DNA from: Catonia carolina
Lineage: Eukaryota; Arthropoda; Insecta; Hemiptera; Achilidae
Reading direction: 5' to 3'
Assembly (NCBI GenBank): GCA_035578175.1
Contig: JAQMRL010000003.1
Coordinates: forward strand, 24,204,419-24,268,418
Length of the DNA stretch: 64,000 bases
Made by a program: the position numbers and the translations under genes. Positions 32,728 to 44,166 of the stretch are shown here, one piece after another. Within the stretch, counting starts at the first letter, position 1, and every line of letters begins with the position of its first letter. The notes under the pieces were generated by a model that did no database searches, had not been told where the DNA came from, and saw nothing but the letters and a program-made list of their open reading frames with translations.

Positions 32728-33078
32728 CTGAATTCACCGAGTCTAAAGACATACATTAACAAATACATGCATTGTTCACGTGATATTAGTACTGCAGGTT
32801 GCTTAACTGACGCCGGCTATTGGATTATGAACCGCGCTTACGTAAAAATAATTCCTTTCTTTCCTTCTAAAAATTAAACAAATTTTCATGATATATGAAA
32901 TTTATTGAAATCTATGATCTACTTTCATTAAAAATAACTCGCACTGTATATTAAGCTAGGTATAATGCAACGAAGATTAGTGATAGAAGAATGTATAATG
33001 ACCTTGGTTATGCGTTTAATCAACAGCTATCGCGTGATCAATTTGTTTACTGCGTGTCTCCAGACTTGGTGAATAAAC
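32728..33078. mobile_element. MITE D, copy 2, inverted relative to copy 1
   Basis: TA at 32726-32727 and 33079-33080 flanks the unit. Left CTGAATTCACCGAGTCTA and inverted right GTTTATTCACCAAGTCTGG form the TIRs. The interior matches copy 1 in reverse order, including GACGCCGGCTATTGGATTAT and TGACCTTGGTTATGCGTTTA. It sits in the SINE-C head at CTCTA|GACCAACC. Confidence 0.85.
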
Positions 33079-33102
33079 TATAGACCAACCCGGTGGGTCT
33101 AC

Positions 33103-34216
33103 AATAAAATTAGATCTAAAGTTTTGAAAAATATATTGGCTTATGAGCAATTTCTCCTGCCGTACAAATTAATGTTAAAAATTATCTGGACATTTTGAAT
33201 TTAGACTGATGTAAATCTGCAGATTTCAACATCGAAAGATTTCAATCCAAGACTATCAGACACATGTTAAACATACCCTTATTCATGAGCAAAAAAAAAT
33301 ATTTTTAAAGATCTTAACTGAACGACAGTAAAATAAGAAATATCAGAATTTATTGATAATTATTTGGACTCAAATTTTTAAAAATTGTGGACTAAACAGA
33401 ATTAACAATAACACTAACAAAAATTTCAGTTTTTTATAAAGAGCAGATAAATATTTTAAGTTTTTTACTTCCCTTATGGGTATAATATTTTTATTATTAA
33501 TTGTTATTATAGTACGTACTTTTTTTGATACATTACTTTATTTTTATGAGAAAAAGAGACAGAAAGTGTATTAGCATGTATATCATGTAAATAAAATAGT
33601 TATAAGCAAAGATTGTTTCGTAAACATGTGCATTTGTTATGTCAATAAGGCTTATATGGATAAGTTCTGTTTGCTTTTATATTGTTGTTGTAAATACATA
33701 ATTTTAAATTAATCTGATCGATAACGAAGCAGATTTTCATTGTGTAGATATGCCAGTTGACATAATCTCCATCAAGATTTATTTTTAAATATTACACCAT
33801 TTACTTACAGTAAAATAATTTAACTGATTACAGATAGCCTACCTAAAGATTAGTAAAATATAAAATAAAATAAGTACAGCATATTGGTACAATTAAACGA
33901 ATGTATTGTTCCTGATTGAATAAATGCTTTAAAATTGGCCACGTTGTTATCAATAAAGAACTCCTGGTTTTTTCTTTAATTTACTGCATCATTTCAATCT
34001 ATTAATTTTCTTTTAACAATAAGTAAATAAAATGGCAAAGTGAAAAAATAAAAGAATTCAAACATCCGTCAATGTTTAACATCCATGTTATTAACAGAAA
34101 AAAAATAATGTTATACAAAATTCTGATAACAATATCTATAGCCCAAGACCAAAATGGCAAATATTTTGAACTTTAAACTTTGATTTTTAGTAAATTTTGT
34201 TTTTAGTACAATTTGT
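33103..34216. other. AT-rich stretch with no recognised feature
   Basis: No supportable gene or repeat boundary. Confidence 0.5.
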
Positions 34217-34217
34217 T

Positions 34218-34317
34218 TTACCCTAATGTGTGAACGCTGCAATTTGTTCAATTTAGATGAAAAATCAATCCCATGGCCCAATGAGATGAGGATATGTATG
34301 ACGTGTAATTTTGTACA
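34218..34317 (-). repeat. SINE-C 3' fragment
   Basis: CCCTAATGTGTGAACGCTGC, TTGTTCAATTTAGA and CCAATGAGATGAGGATATGT match the 3' third of SINE-C. The head is absent. Confidence 0.75.
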
Positions 34318-34883
34318 GTTTCTAAACTTAATTAATTTAATCAATCGTGCATTTCCTTTAGATTTAAAATTATTCCTACTTAAACTGGACACAACTAATA
34401 CAAACTAAACACATACGGTGACTGTGTATGATGCGAACCTTTTTATTTGTTGTAAGTTGTACTGACAGAACTTTACAGGAAGTGCGGAGAATGTGTTAAC
34501 TGCGCATGCGTGAACCAACGATAAAATTATCTTTCCAGCGTTCTAATTACGTTTGTGTTTTATAAAGTATATAAATGTCAATAAAAAGTGGACAAAGTAA
34601 CTGCTGAAGTACCGGTGTCGGCTGAAGGCAGTTGGAGACTAGCGAATCACCACACTAACCAACGCTACTGCAGTATTTCCTTCATTCGAGTAAATAACTT
34701 AGGTGTAGTAGTATTACCTGCAGTTAGAATAGCAGCGAGTGCAAGCCTGACAATACAAACTGCACAATGATTGGTTGTATCTGGGCCTAACTCATCGACC
34801 GTACAACCGCTGCACTGTTACTACTGGCAAACACAAACAACCCCTGCATTAATTCATAATTTTTTTACATAAGTCACTTAACA
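34318..34883. other. Unclassified stretch, possibly a solo-LTR-like region
   Basis: From about 34430 the sequence is richer in GC and includes GCGCATGCGTGAACC and a TATAAATGTCAATAAAAAG stretch resembling core promoter and poly(A) signals. No matching second copy or clear TG...CA boundary with a duplication was found. Confidence 0.25.
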
Positions 34884-35214
34884 TATAGTGCCTGTCAAAA
34901 GTTTAAGAACACCACTACTTATCACATTATTTGGTTTTATCCTTATACATTTGCTAAACTAACGTTGTAAAACATTAGGCAAAAAGCCCTTAAAATTAGT
35001 AGTATTTCAGCCCACATTCGACTTCTCTATCTTTTATAAAACTAATTTTATTGTCTTTTCCATTTAAAAAAAATCAAATGTAGGCCAAATTTTAATTAAC
35101 CCTTTCTTACCCAGTGTGGCATAGAAGTCACATTTGAGTGATATAACAGACATAAAAACTTTAATTGTTAGCGACTACTTCTGATTAAAGAGTGCTGGAT
35201 GTGAAGTGTAATGA

Positions 35215-35298
35215 TTTTCTGTACCCTAGCCAGGAATCGAACCTGAGACCTCCGCTTTGCAGTGTAAAATGCTGACCACTACGCCACGGATACCACCA
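35215..35298 (-). repeat. SINE-A-like tRNA head
   Basis: The minus strand reads GGTATCCGTGGCGTAGTGGT (A-box region), GCAAAGCGGAGG, then GGTTCGATTCCTGG (B box) and TAGGGTACAGAAAATC. It lies within the piggyBac-like element. The 3' boundary is unclear. Confidence 0.7.
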
Positions 35299-35659
35299 TT
35301 AGTTTCTTTTTAAAGTTAATTTTAGTTTTAAATATTCGTGTTCATTTATTAAAATAAGTAGCATTTCTTTGAGTATGTTGAATGTACATACAAGTTTTTT
35401 TTTTAGGTTGTAAATAGTGATTTTACCAATATTTTTGAATTGTAACATTTTTTGAGTCTTAAATAATGCTTTGATATGAAAATCATATTTAGTTTTATTG
35501 TTACAAATCTAAGCAAGAGAATGTTTTGTTTAGGAAGCCTGCACGTGATTTTACTTATTCATATTGTTGGGAACTTTGATGCCATCAAGCCCAATGTGAT
35601 ATATGTGTCACACTTTTTTGTCACACCAACAAAAAGGCTGAAGGTCTAAAAGTGACTTT

Positions 35660-36662
35660 CGTCGTCATCGTCGTCGTCGTCGTCATGGATTAGGCTGTTT
35701 TAGCTGTGAGCTAAGCCTGTTCCGGCGTCCATCTCCTCCTCGGTCTTCCAATACCTCTTCTACCCCTTGGTATATGATGCCATGCGTTCAAAGGAAGGCG
35801 GTCTTGCAGCATTCTAAAAAGATGTTCTGACCATTTTCCTTTGTATTGCTTGATTATGTCAGCTAGCGGTTGTGTTCCACATTCCTCCCTTATTACTTCG
35901 TTCCTGAAGCGATCTTCTCTGGTGCATCCCTTTATATGTCTAAGAAATTTCATCTCTGCTGCTTGAATCTTGGATTCTTGTTTCTTAGACAGCACCCATG
36001 CTTCACTTCCATAAGCTAAGGTAGGTATCGCCATAACTCTATAAAATTTCAATAGCGTATCCGTCCTAGCTTTGTTCTTCAGGGACCTACTTATTGCCCC
36101 ACATACCGAGCTGAACTTTGTTATTTTTTGCTGGACATCTTTATCCTGGTCGTATGTTATGTCACAACCAAGATATTTAAAATTGCTCACTTGGTCAAAA
36201 ATAGTATTGTCAATCATTATCTTGGACCTTGTTGGCCATTTCCCCTGGAAAGCCATTATTTTTGTTTTCTTTCTTGAAATTTTCATATTAAAACATTTAC
36301 TCAAAATATGTAGCTTATGCATTGAAATTTGTAGCTTGTCTTCAGATTCCTGCAGTATAACTGTGTCGTCAGCAAATAATAAATTATTTATAAAAGTATT
36401 TCGGGCAAGAGGAATGCCTTTGTCAACTTTTGATTGCCATTCATACATAAGCTCACTAACATATATATTGAATAGTGTTGGAGATATTGGACACCCCTGT
36501 TTAACACCTTTATTCGTAGGAATTTTCCTGGACAGTCTCCCACACTGCACCTCCATTTTTATTGAAGAATCGTTGTACAAACTTCGTATGCTACTTATCA
36601 AGTGCTTGGGGTAACCATGTTTCTCCATTATTCTCCAGAGTAGTTTCCTATCGACGTTGTCA
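35660..36662 (-). mobile_element. RTE-type retrotransposon (RTE-C), 5'-truncated, with (CGT)n tail
   Basis: TAAAAGTGACTTT at 35647-35659 and TAAAAGTGATTTT at 36663-36675 form a 13-bp duplication with one mismatch. The minus-strand element begins at RT motif A and ends in a GAC/CGT trinucleotide tail rather than poly(A). Confidence 0.85.
35711..36662 (-). CDS. RTE-C ORF2 C-terminal half, open frame
   Basis: The open frame begins at the truncation point with DNVDRKLLWRIMEKHGYP, so the first residues are the end of motif A (the A-x-D-N-V-D-R type). It continues with NKGVKQGCPISPTLFNIYVS and the catalytic LLFADDTVILQE, then ISRKKTKIMAF, FKYLGCDITYD, TLAYGSEAWVL, EMKFLRHIKGCTRED and GRRGIGRPRRRW. 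The stop follows PEQA. No frameshift or internal stop is visible over 317 codons. The endonuclease and RT fingers are lost, so it cannot act alone. It is the best local reference for the remnants at 398, 6078 and 16555. Confidence 0.88.
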
Positions 36663-37474
36663 TAAAAGTGATTTTATTTCACTTAAATGTCAGTAAAGTG
36701 TATGAAACAATATACACATATTTGTTTGTGTATAGTTACAAAATTTGGGATTGAAAGGGTTAAAAAAGTTATAACTTTAGAACGGCTACACTCAGACTAA
36801 CGAATTTTGGTATGTGTGTAGGCTTGCAGGAAAAGCACATTGGGCCAGTCTCCTTTTTTTTTTAAAAAAAAACACATATCATCTTCGTGAAGGGGTTGAA
36901 TGCATCATTTTTTAACTCTGTTTGCTGATTAAAAAACCCAGCTTTTCTAACTTTGCTCATGTTTGTAATTGCCGACTTAAACAGCCATTGCCAAGCAATC
37001 GGGATCTGAGGAGGTGGTAGCATTGACGAAACAACTGATTTCCACAACTTGTCATTTATGTTGTTAAGTTTACTAATAGCGAGTTTTAGGTTAATTTCTT
37101 AATTTAAAAATCTGAAAATGGGCCGCAAATCAGTGAATAACAGTGTGAATTGTGGGGTTGTGAAAAAGTGACTTAAGCTATAAAGAGATCACAGAAAACG
37201 TTTTTAAGAAAAAAAAATTTTTTTTAATGGTGTCTTTAAACTTTTGACAGACACTGTAAGTCAAAAACTTAACAGTTAATTTAATACGTATTACTTAAGT
37301 GTACATACTAACCACCTATTACATGATCCATTTAGTACTTTCTTACGTTTTCTTACCTTTCTTACTTTTGAATTTTTTAAGTCCTTTTAATGTTTCCACC
37401 ACCTCTAGCGTAACAGGATAGTAGTGTAATGTAAGAAATTTTGTAATAAGGTAATTTCTTTTTAATGTAATGTG

Positions 37475-37795
37475 TAATGTATAAGGGGAACCTTCAAAGT
37501 TGCTAATGTAGCAGAAAAGGTGCGAGAGTCCAGGATGAGATGGTATATATATATATCATGTGCTCAGGAGAACGGATGATCATGTCGTGAAGAGGTGCCT
37601 TTCCATGGCTACAGGGAAGAGAGGAAGGGGTAGACCCCTTACCACGTGGATGACGAATGTCCAAAGAGACATGAAAATGTTGGGCTTATCCGAGGAAGAC
37701 GCACAGGAGCGTAACAAATGGAGCTCTCTGATTGGGAAAGCCGACCCCGCGTAACGGGAAGAGGCGAGGCCAAAGAAGAAGAAGAAGAAGAAGTA
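37475..37795 (+). pseudogene. RTE-D ORF2 C-terminus with (GAA)n tail
   Basis: The plus strand reads EKVRESRMRWY, then after an expanded TA run HVLRRTDDHVVKRCLSM, ATGKRGRGRPLTTWMTNVQR, DMKMLGLSEEDAQERNKWSS and a stop after GKADPA. It is a canonical RTE C-terminus (R-W-Y-x-H-V-x-R-R, then G-R-G-R-P-x-x-x-W). A GAA trinucleotide tail follows at about 37775-37795. The TA expansion breaks the frame. Confidence 0.8.
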
Positions 37796-37796
37796 T

Positions 37797-38585
37797 GTTT
37801 TTTGTAATACTTAACCAAAAGTAAACATTTTTATTCATCGTTTGTTTAGATATTGATTTTTTTAATTTTTTGTTCATAAAAATTATTTATAAATGAATTC
37901 TTGTACACTGAATAATGTCTCATCGATCGAATAATTTTCCAGATTTTTATTACGTCTGGTAGCTCCAATGATTCACATTGGTTCTAAAAAAAACTCAGCG
38001 CATGAATTTTATACGTTGAACTTAATCGGGAAAAACAAATAGAATACTCATTAAGCCTACATTCACTTTTTATTTACTATTTTTACACAATAAGACTTAC
38101 CTAAAACTAAAAAAGTTTTTAAAGTGAAACGTATGGTTTTGTAAAACTTTTAGAGATAAAATATAAGAAACTTATACTTTTTAATGGATTTTTATGGAAG
38201 TAAAACTTTGGTTATACCATAGAAACAAATTAATTGACATAAATTTCCAATTAAAGTTACATATTTATTTGAAACCTCTACGCCTATGATAAACTAGAAA
38301 ACTTTTCGTCCAAGCGGCGCCACTCTGTTAGCGTGACTCATCGTAAAGTGTATGGCTAATCTTGTTACAGTAATATTAAAGGAAAATTTAAATAAAACTA
38401 TCTAAAAGTAAAGTTTATAATATTTTGGCGCATATTTTTAAAATATTATATTTTACGGGTAAAATTATTGAACTTTTTATACCGTATTTTTTGCAATTAG
38501 ATGGTGTAATTCTTTTATTAATCTGCTGAAAAGATCAGAATAAATGAAACAAAATGTAAAAAACAACAAAAAGAAAAGATTATTT
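37797..38585. other. AT-rich stretch with no recognised feature
   Basis: No supportable gene or element. Confidence 0.5.
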
Positions 38586-38589
38586 GGCA

Positions 38590-38880
38590 GTATCCTGGTC
38601 TACAGTAAATTCCCAGGGCCGCCGGCCTTGTGTCTGGAGTGAGACTGAACAAGGATTGGTGAGGGAGATGGGAAATGCGGTGTGACCTTGGCAAGAGTCC
38701 AAATAGGACGCGTCTCTCTCCTTCGCCCCCCGTCAAACACCTGCATCAACCCTCGGATCTGCCGTCGGTGCAACATACAACCCCCGCCGAAGTTTGATCA
38801 CCGATCGCATTACGCTCTTTTGATTATTACACGTGCCTATAGCACAAGCATTGCTCTGACCGTTTCATAACTCTATTGCC
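38590..38880 (+). pseudogene. Non-LTR ORF2 terminal region (I/R1/Jockey-like zinc knuckle region)
   Basis: The plus strand reads VTLARVQIGRVSLLRPPS, then PRICRRCNIQPPP. This resembles the V-L-T-R-L-R-I-G-H-T-x-L block followed by P-P-x-C-x-x-C near the end of RNase-H-bearing non-LTR proteins. The final His and Cys of the knuckle are lost. The segment is GC-rich against its AT-rich surroundings, as expected for a coding relic. Confidence 0.55.
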
Positions 38881-39116
38881 CGATCGAGTGCATTTTGTAC
38901 ATTCTTCAATATTATAGTATTGTTTCCTGGAAAATTGATTAAATATGGTTGCGGTCAATAGAGCAACAGCACACAATTTTCTATCAGATATTATATACGC
39001 GCCATTATAACACTGTTGTTAATAATTTGACAATAAATTTTAAACTTGAACCATTTGTACCTTATTTTGTTTACGAGCGTTTAATAATTTTTTAATCCAC
39101 TTATATTACATCAATA

Positions 39117-39290
39117 TATTGGGTGTCTCAAAAGACTTCGTAAAGAAAAATATTTCGCAGACAAGTGATATTATTCTTCAAAACACAATATAATTTTATG
39201 AATGTATATAGAATGAAATTCATGTTTGTTATTTTTTTTCGCCATCTTGAATGCAACTTTTTTTAAATATAAGGTGGCCATGTGACACAT
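39117..39290 (+). mobile_element. F-like MITE, left part, interrupted by a Jockey-type insertion
   Basis: ATTGGGTGTCTCAAAAGACT is the terminal arm type of MITE F, and CGCCATCTTGAATGCAACTT followed by CATGTGACACAT is the shared core. The core resumes at 41676 with CATTTGCATGTAGAATTT directly after the inserted element, which confirms the disruption. The right arm was not found. Confidence 0.7.
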
Positions 39291-41231
39291 GGCCACCTTA
39301 ATATTCCTTTACAAACATCAGATGATATTGAAAATTCTGTAGAAATCCTTAATGAGGCCATCCAGACCGCTTCTTGGCAGTCAACACCTGAAGAAAAAGC
39401 TACGACCAAGTACTTGGACTATCCTACAGCGATTAAGGAGATGATTGTGCAGAAACGCCGATTAAGACGTTTATGGCAGTATTCTCGTCCCCCGCAGGAT
39501 AGAACCAACTTCAACAGAGCTGCACGTGAACTAAAGGAGATGATCCTGAATGTAAAAGAAGAAACGTTTAATGATTATATTCAGAATCTAAGTCCCACGG
39601 CTGATACAGATTACTCCCTGTGGAAGGCGACTAAAAGGTTTAAACAGCCTTGCCGGCCTATTCCACTGTTAAAGATGGCGAACAATGATTGGACTAGAAG
39701 TGATGGTGACAAGGCGCTTCTATTTGCAGATCACTTGGAGCAGCGTTTTCAGCCCCATGATGTGCAATGTGACCCGGCACAGGAAGCAGAAATTTTAAGG
39801 TCGGTAGTAATGGACCCGCAGCAGCGACAGCACCATTTGGAACGGGTTACAGTTCGTGAAGTTAAGCGTGCGATTTCTGAATTGCATCCTCAGAAAGCCC
39901 CAGGATACGATCTCATTTCAGGGAGGATGTTACAGGAATTACCGAGAAAAGCCCTAGTAATGCTTACTATGATAATTAATGCTGTGTTCCGCTTAGGATA
40001 TTTTCCTAGCCAGTGGAAGGTAGCAAAGATTATCATGATATTGAAGCCAGGTAAATCGGAAAATGAGGTCTCCTCGTATCGTCTTATTAGTCTACTCCCG
40101 GTGATGTCAAAGGTTTTTGAAAGAATATGTCTGAAGCGGTTGAAACTAGTTATAGAAGATCGTCATCTTATTCCGGACCATCAGTTTGGGTTTCGGCAGG
40201 AGCATAGTACCATAGAGCAAGTGCATCGATTGACAAGCGTCATCCGTGAATGTTTAGAGGAAAAGAAGTACTGTTCGACTGTTCTGTTAGACGTTGTTCA
40301 AGCATTTGATAGAGTCTGGCATCCTGGTCTACTCCATAAATTAAAAGCTGTGTTTCCGGAGAATCTGTACAGTGTTCTGGTTTCGTATCTTAACAAGCGG
40401 TTATTTCAAGTCCGGGTTGGAAATCACTTAACGGGTTTGAAAGAGATCAAGGCGGGTGTTCCGCAAGGAAGCGTTCTGGGACCAATTTTATATGTTCTGT
40501 TCATAGCTGATTTGCCTGTCCTTGAAAATGTAATCATTGCCACCTTTGCTGACGATACAGCAATAATGTCATGTGATGCAGACCCAACTATTGCGACACG
40601 CAGAGTGCAGATGTATTTAAGTGAGCTGGAAATCTGACTGACAAAGTGGAAGATCAAGGTGAACGAGGGCAAATCTACGCATGTAACGTTTACTACCAGA
40701 AGGGCAACTTGTCCTCCTGTCCAACTGAATGGCAAGAATATTCCACAGGCAAAAGATGTAAAATATTTAGGAATGTATTTAGATAGAGGTCTGACTTGGC
40801 GCAAACACATTCAGATGAAAAGGAAACAGCTGGATTTAACATTTAGGAAGATGTATTGGCTCGTTGGTAGGCGTTCTCAGCTTTCGATTGACAACAAACT
40901 ACTTTTGTACAAACCCATGCTGAAGCCGATTTGGACCTACGGAATTCAGTTATGGGGGACAGCATCAACTTCAAACATCGAGATTCTGCAACGTTTTCAA
41001 TCAAAAGTTCTGCGGATCATACTGAATGCACCGTGGTATATTACCAATGCCGATATACATCGTGATATGGATGTGCAGACGGTACGAGAAGAAATACGAA
41101 GTTTCAGTTGCAAATACATCGAACGTCTAAACAACCACGTAAATCACTTAGCACTGAATCTCTTAGACAACAGTAATGATGTCAATAGACTAAAACGTGC
41201 TACAGTACTGGATCTCCCAGGGCGATTCTAA
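39291..41231 (+). pseudogene. Jockey-like ORF2 reverse transcriptase with one in-frame stop
   Basis: A single frame of 646 codons is open except for TGA at 40635-40637 (codon 449), which lies where related proteins usually have Trp before a K-W-x-I-K-V-N block. The retained region starts in the linker after the endonuclease (GHLNIPLQTSDDIE). RT blocks follow: PQKAPGYDLISGRML, RLISLLPVMSKVFERI, HQFGFRQEHST, motif A LLDVVQAFDRVW (Asp near 334), GVPQGSVLGPILYVLF and AFADD-type TFADDTAIM (Asp 421-422). After the stop come KYLGMYLDRGLTWRKHI and RIILNAPWYITNADIH, typical of the Jockey clade. Only one nonsense change separates it from an intact RT domain. Confidence 0.9.
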
Positions 41232-41664
41232 TAGTGTGATTTTAAAGTGTTGTAAATATTATAATGTTAGTATTATGTAGGTGACTGTCGTGTTTGAGTG
41301 TGAATGTTGTGAACAACTGAATGAACGTTTTAAATTATCTCCAGAAAAGTTAGGTGTACATATATTTCGGAATCATGTGCTTATTATTTATTACTTCTTA
41401 TTTGTTTTTCGTTTTACAGGAGGTTTTGTTTATTTTTTATTTTTTTTTTTTTATTATTTTTTATTTATTTATTTAAAAAAGCACTATCTAATTTTGATGG
41501 TAAATATTAATTAAGAACGGTATAATATGTTTTTAATGTTATAGCCTAATTCGTTAATTACACCAGTGGGTTGTAATTTTTCATGAGTTATATCTATTTG
41601 ATAAGTTGCATTTATTGTTATTTATAACAGATTATGCATTAAAAAAAAGTTATATGAAAAAAAA
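39291..41664 (+). mobile_element. Jockey-type non-LTR retrotransposon, 5'-truncated
   Basis: ATGTGACACAT at 39280-39290 is repeated exactly at 41665-41675, next to an A-rich tail. The element starts in coding sequence and has a ~430-bp AT-rich 3' UTR after the stop at 41231. The perfect 11-bp duplication implies a fairly recent insertion. Confidence 0.9.
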
Positions 41665-41675
41665 ATGTGACACAT

Positions 41676-42270
41676 CATTTGCATGTAGAATTTCGCGAAA
41701 AAATCCACTAGTGAAACCAGTTTTTAAATATCTCTTTCCATTTTGAAGTTACTGTCCGTCAAACTTGGGAACACAGTGAAAATGGCCTCTCTTGGATGTT
41801 AGTATCATCTTCCTTAACTGCCTCTAAAATTTAGTTTACTGATTAATTGTACTTAATTTGAACAAATCAGTGGAATTTGTTTACTTAATTTTTCAAAAAA
41901 AAATCACCATTGTGAACGGAGAAGTCAATTTTTTATCCATAAAGTTTTATTAATTTTTTTCTCTTGGTGTAATTTGCAAGTGTAATTTGCTTTAAACTTT
42001 TGAGATATGATTAAAATTTAACTGGAAATCAAATCTAAGATCTGAATAGTTTGTTACATTACCACATACTATATACCAACAAGAATATGTTTTTAGATTA
42101 TTTGTGTGTTATTTTGAGTCAGTGGTGGATGTTCAAGGATCTAGGTAGTCTGAGATAGACAATAATTATCTTATACCTAAAAATGTAACAGAGTAAATGT
42201 AGCAGTTAATCCTACATAACAAAACTGGGTACTTTATGGTTATTTAATAGAGCTTAATTAAGTAAAATGA
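41676..42270. other. Continuation of F-like core, then unassigned sequence
   Basis: The first ~40 bp complete the F-like core broken at 39290. The remainder has no recognised ends or coding frame. Confidence 0.5.
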
Positions 42271-42278
42271 TCTAGTGT

Positions 42279-42946
42279 AGGGTAAGCGCACAGTGAACGC
42301 TGGTCACAGGTGCTGATTCATGCTGGCGAGTATTATCAACTTTTTCCCCAATTAAAAAAAGATGGACAGGTTTTTTTAAATATATGAGTATGACTCTGGA
42401 AACGTTTAGTTTTATATTGTCAAAAGTAGAACTTCGTTTACAAAAACAATGGTGCAACTTGCACAGCAACCAATATTACCGGAAGAAAGACTTGTATTTA
42501 CATTGAGATACGTATTTTGAACATTTTGATTGCCGGTATTCAATAAAATTATTAAGCACTTTTTGGCCAGTAATAATCTTTAAAATTTATTTTTATAAAC
42601 CTATGTTATAATTATTGAACAAATTTTTATTATTTATGAATACGTATTATATTACGCCAAGTACATTTAGCAACCTGCCACAAAGCAGCAGGCAGTTTTA
42701 TAGAAAACAAACCCGTGAGCTGATATGGACAGATGACCAGCGCTCAGGTTCCCCACCAGCGTTTACTGTGAGACGTTCGATAAAAAAGTAATGGCTTATA
42801 CCTACTAGAAGTAGGTATATACTACTATACTATAGTAGTATATACTACTATACTACTATACTATATATATACTACTATATATATAGTAGGCTCCCGCTTG
42901 TAAGCGACCAGCGACCTGCGACCAGCGTTCACTGTGCGCTTACCCT
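42279..42946. mobile_element. MITE with long, highly conserved TIRs
   Basis: AGGGTAAGCGCACAGTGAAC at the left end and its exact inverse at the right continue through GCTGGTC, at least 27 identical positions. A degenerate internal copy (CCAGCGTTTACTGTGAGAC) lies near 42757, and GCGACCAGC units repeat near the right end. The centre holds a TA/CTA microsatellite (42810-42892). No clear duplication was identified, so the superfamily is open. Confidence 0.75.
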
Positions 42947-43765
42947 CAGTCTTGAGATGCGGGCCACCTTAAACTTGTGGTGATTCTTTCCAAAGCGAAA
43001 TGCGACTTTTTTCATATACAGAGTTGTACAGAGCTAACACTGCACTCAGCAGGTTATTTATAATAGCATAGGCTTTGGCATGACCGATGCCAAAGATCAT
43101 CTCTTAAATCGTAAATCCAGTGCTAAGCCGTAATCCAATGTATATGTACATTCAAATAATTTTCTGATTATTGATAATATTAACTTCAATATTTTACTTA
43201 AGTAATTACAATAATAACTTAGTATTAATATTTCACACTTAATTATTATGTAGTGAACAGGTATTATGGTTTATAACTTTGTGAAAGGACTTGGTAAAAG
43301 GGGTTTATTTATGAGAGATTACCCACCCCGAGGATCCACAATTTCCCACTGCATTGAGTTAGAGTATCAAATGTTGTTATAGAAACTACAATAAACTTCT
43401 TCTGAAAAATCATGTACAGAAGCAGATCTGAAATCTTAATTAAGAAACCTCTAATAAAATTGTTAACCAAGAACGAACATTTTTCTAAGGAAGTATACAA
43501 AAAAAAACATAGAAGCATTTGATTTTGTAACTTAAATTTAAGTTCTCTAGTTACTAATTAAGAAAAGAGTTCCTTCATCACCTTAAGATTAAGTTAAGTT
43601 GTAAAAACCCTCGAACTTTTTTCGAAACAAGTAATGAAAGAAATTACTACTCCCTAGTCTTTTAGTTAAGAAAAGTTTCAAAAAAGTAAGTAGAGGAAAT
43701 TATTAACTAAGGACTAAATGAATAAGGTTACTTCTTTGATTGTCTTATTTTCGATTCTTGAAAGA
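42947..43765. other. AT-rich stretch with no recognised feature
   Basis: No supportable gene or element. Confidence 0.5.
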
Positions 43766-43769
43766 TTGT

Positions 43770-43822
43770 CTTACTTAAATTCGAAATATTTTGCCGTACT
43801 TGGATTTTTGGGACACCAGTAT
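43770..43822. repeat. MITE F terminal-arm fragment
   Basis: TTCGAAATATTTTGCCGTAC, then TTTTTGGGACACCAGTATGA, matches the right end of MITE F at 30275-30325. Confidence 0.75.
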
Positions 43823-43844
43823 GATGAAAGTTGCAAAAAATTTA

Positions 43845-44130
43845 AAAAAAATTATGTTTTGTGTTTTAATTAGTCTACGTTTTTCTACAGGGCCTATTTT
43901 AACGCCAATTTGTGATTCTCCGTATGGTTAAGTCCTACAGAGGTTGATTTTCATTTTTCGTCATCTTACGTTTAAAATAGATTATGATTTTTACTTCCTC
44001 TTGCCCTATATGAATATACAGGGAAGGAAAGTAGGCTTATTGTTTTTATGTCGAATTTTCTAAATCGAGTTTTCACCGGATATACACGTTTTCAAATTCC
44101 CTGAACCAAAAAAACATGTTTTTAGCGATT

Positions 44131-44166
<36 letters not shown>

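Larger units (their letters stand above)
31694..33102 (-). repeat. SINE-C copy split by two DNA elements
   Basis: The SINE is collinear in three pieces: 31694-31861 (body), 32594-32725 (middle with B-box and palindromic spacer) and 33079-33102 (ACCAACCCGGTGGGT head). Removing 31862-32593 and 32728-33078 restores the family order at both joins. Confidence 0.85.
35100..36759. mobile_element. piggyBac-like element nested in the Tc1-like element
   Basis: TTAA at 35096-35099 and 36760-36763 flanks CCCTTTCTTACCCA and, inverted, CCCTTTCAATCCCA. This is the terminal type of the piggyBac superfamily. It contains no transposase. Its length is due mostly to the SINE-A head and the RTE-C element inside it. 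Confidence 0.65.
34886..37256. mobile_element. Tc1-like element hosting a nest of insertions
   Basis: TA at 34884-34885 and 37257-37258 flanks TIRs: left TAGTGCCTGTCAAAAGTTTA and inverted right CAGTGTCTGTCAAAAGTTTA, both continuing into a GACACC/GAACACC block. Without the insertion 35100-36759 the element is ~0.7 kb, so it is non-autonomous. MGRKSVNN near 37119 recalls a transposase N-terminus, but the frame stops almost at once. Confidence 0.75.

Noticed and set aside
34430..34790. Solo LTR
   Set aside because: The composition and promoter-like signals fit, but no TG/CA ends with a matching duplication and no second copy in the window were found.
36072..36614. 180-codon plus-strand open frame
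   Set aside because: It is antisense to the RTE-C RT frame, which carries the conserved FADD and GRRGIGRPRRRW blocks.
37119..37170. Transposase start MGRKSVNN in the Tc1-like element
   Set aside because: The frame stops after about 17 codons and points into the terminal repeat, so it cannot be a functional N-terminus.
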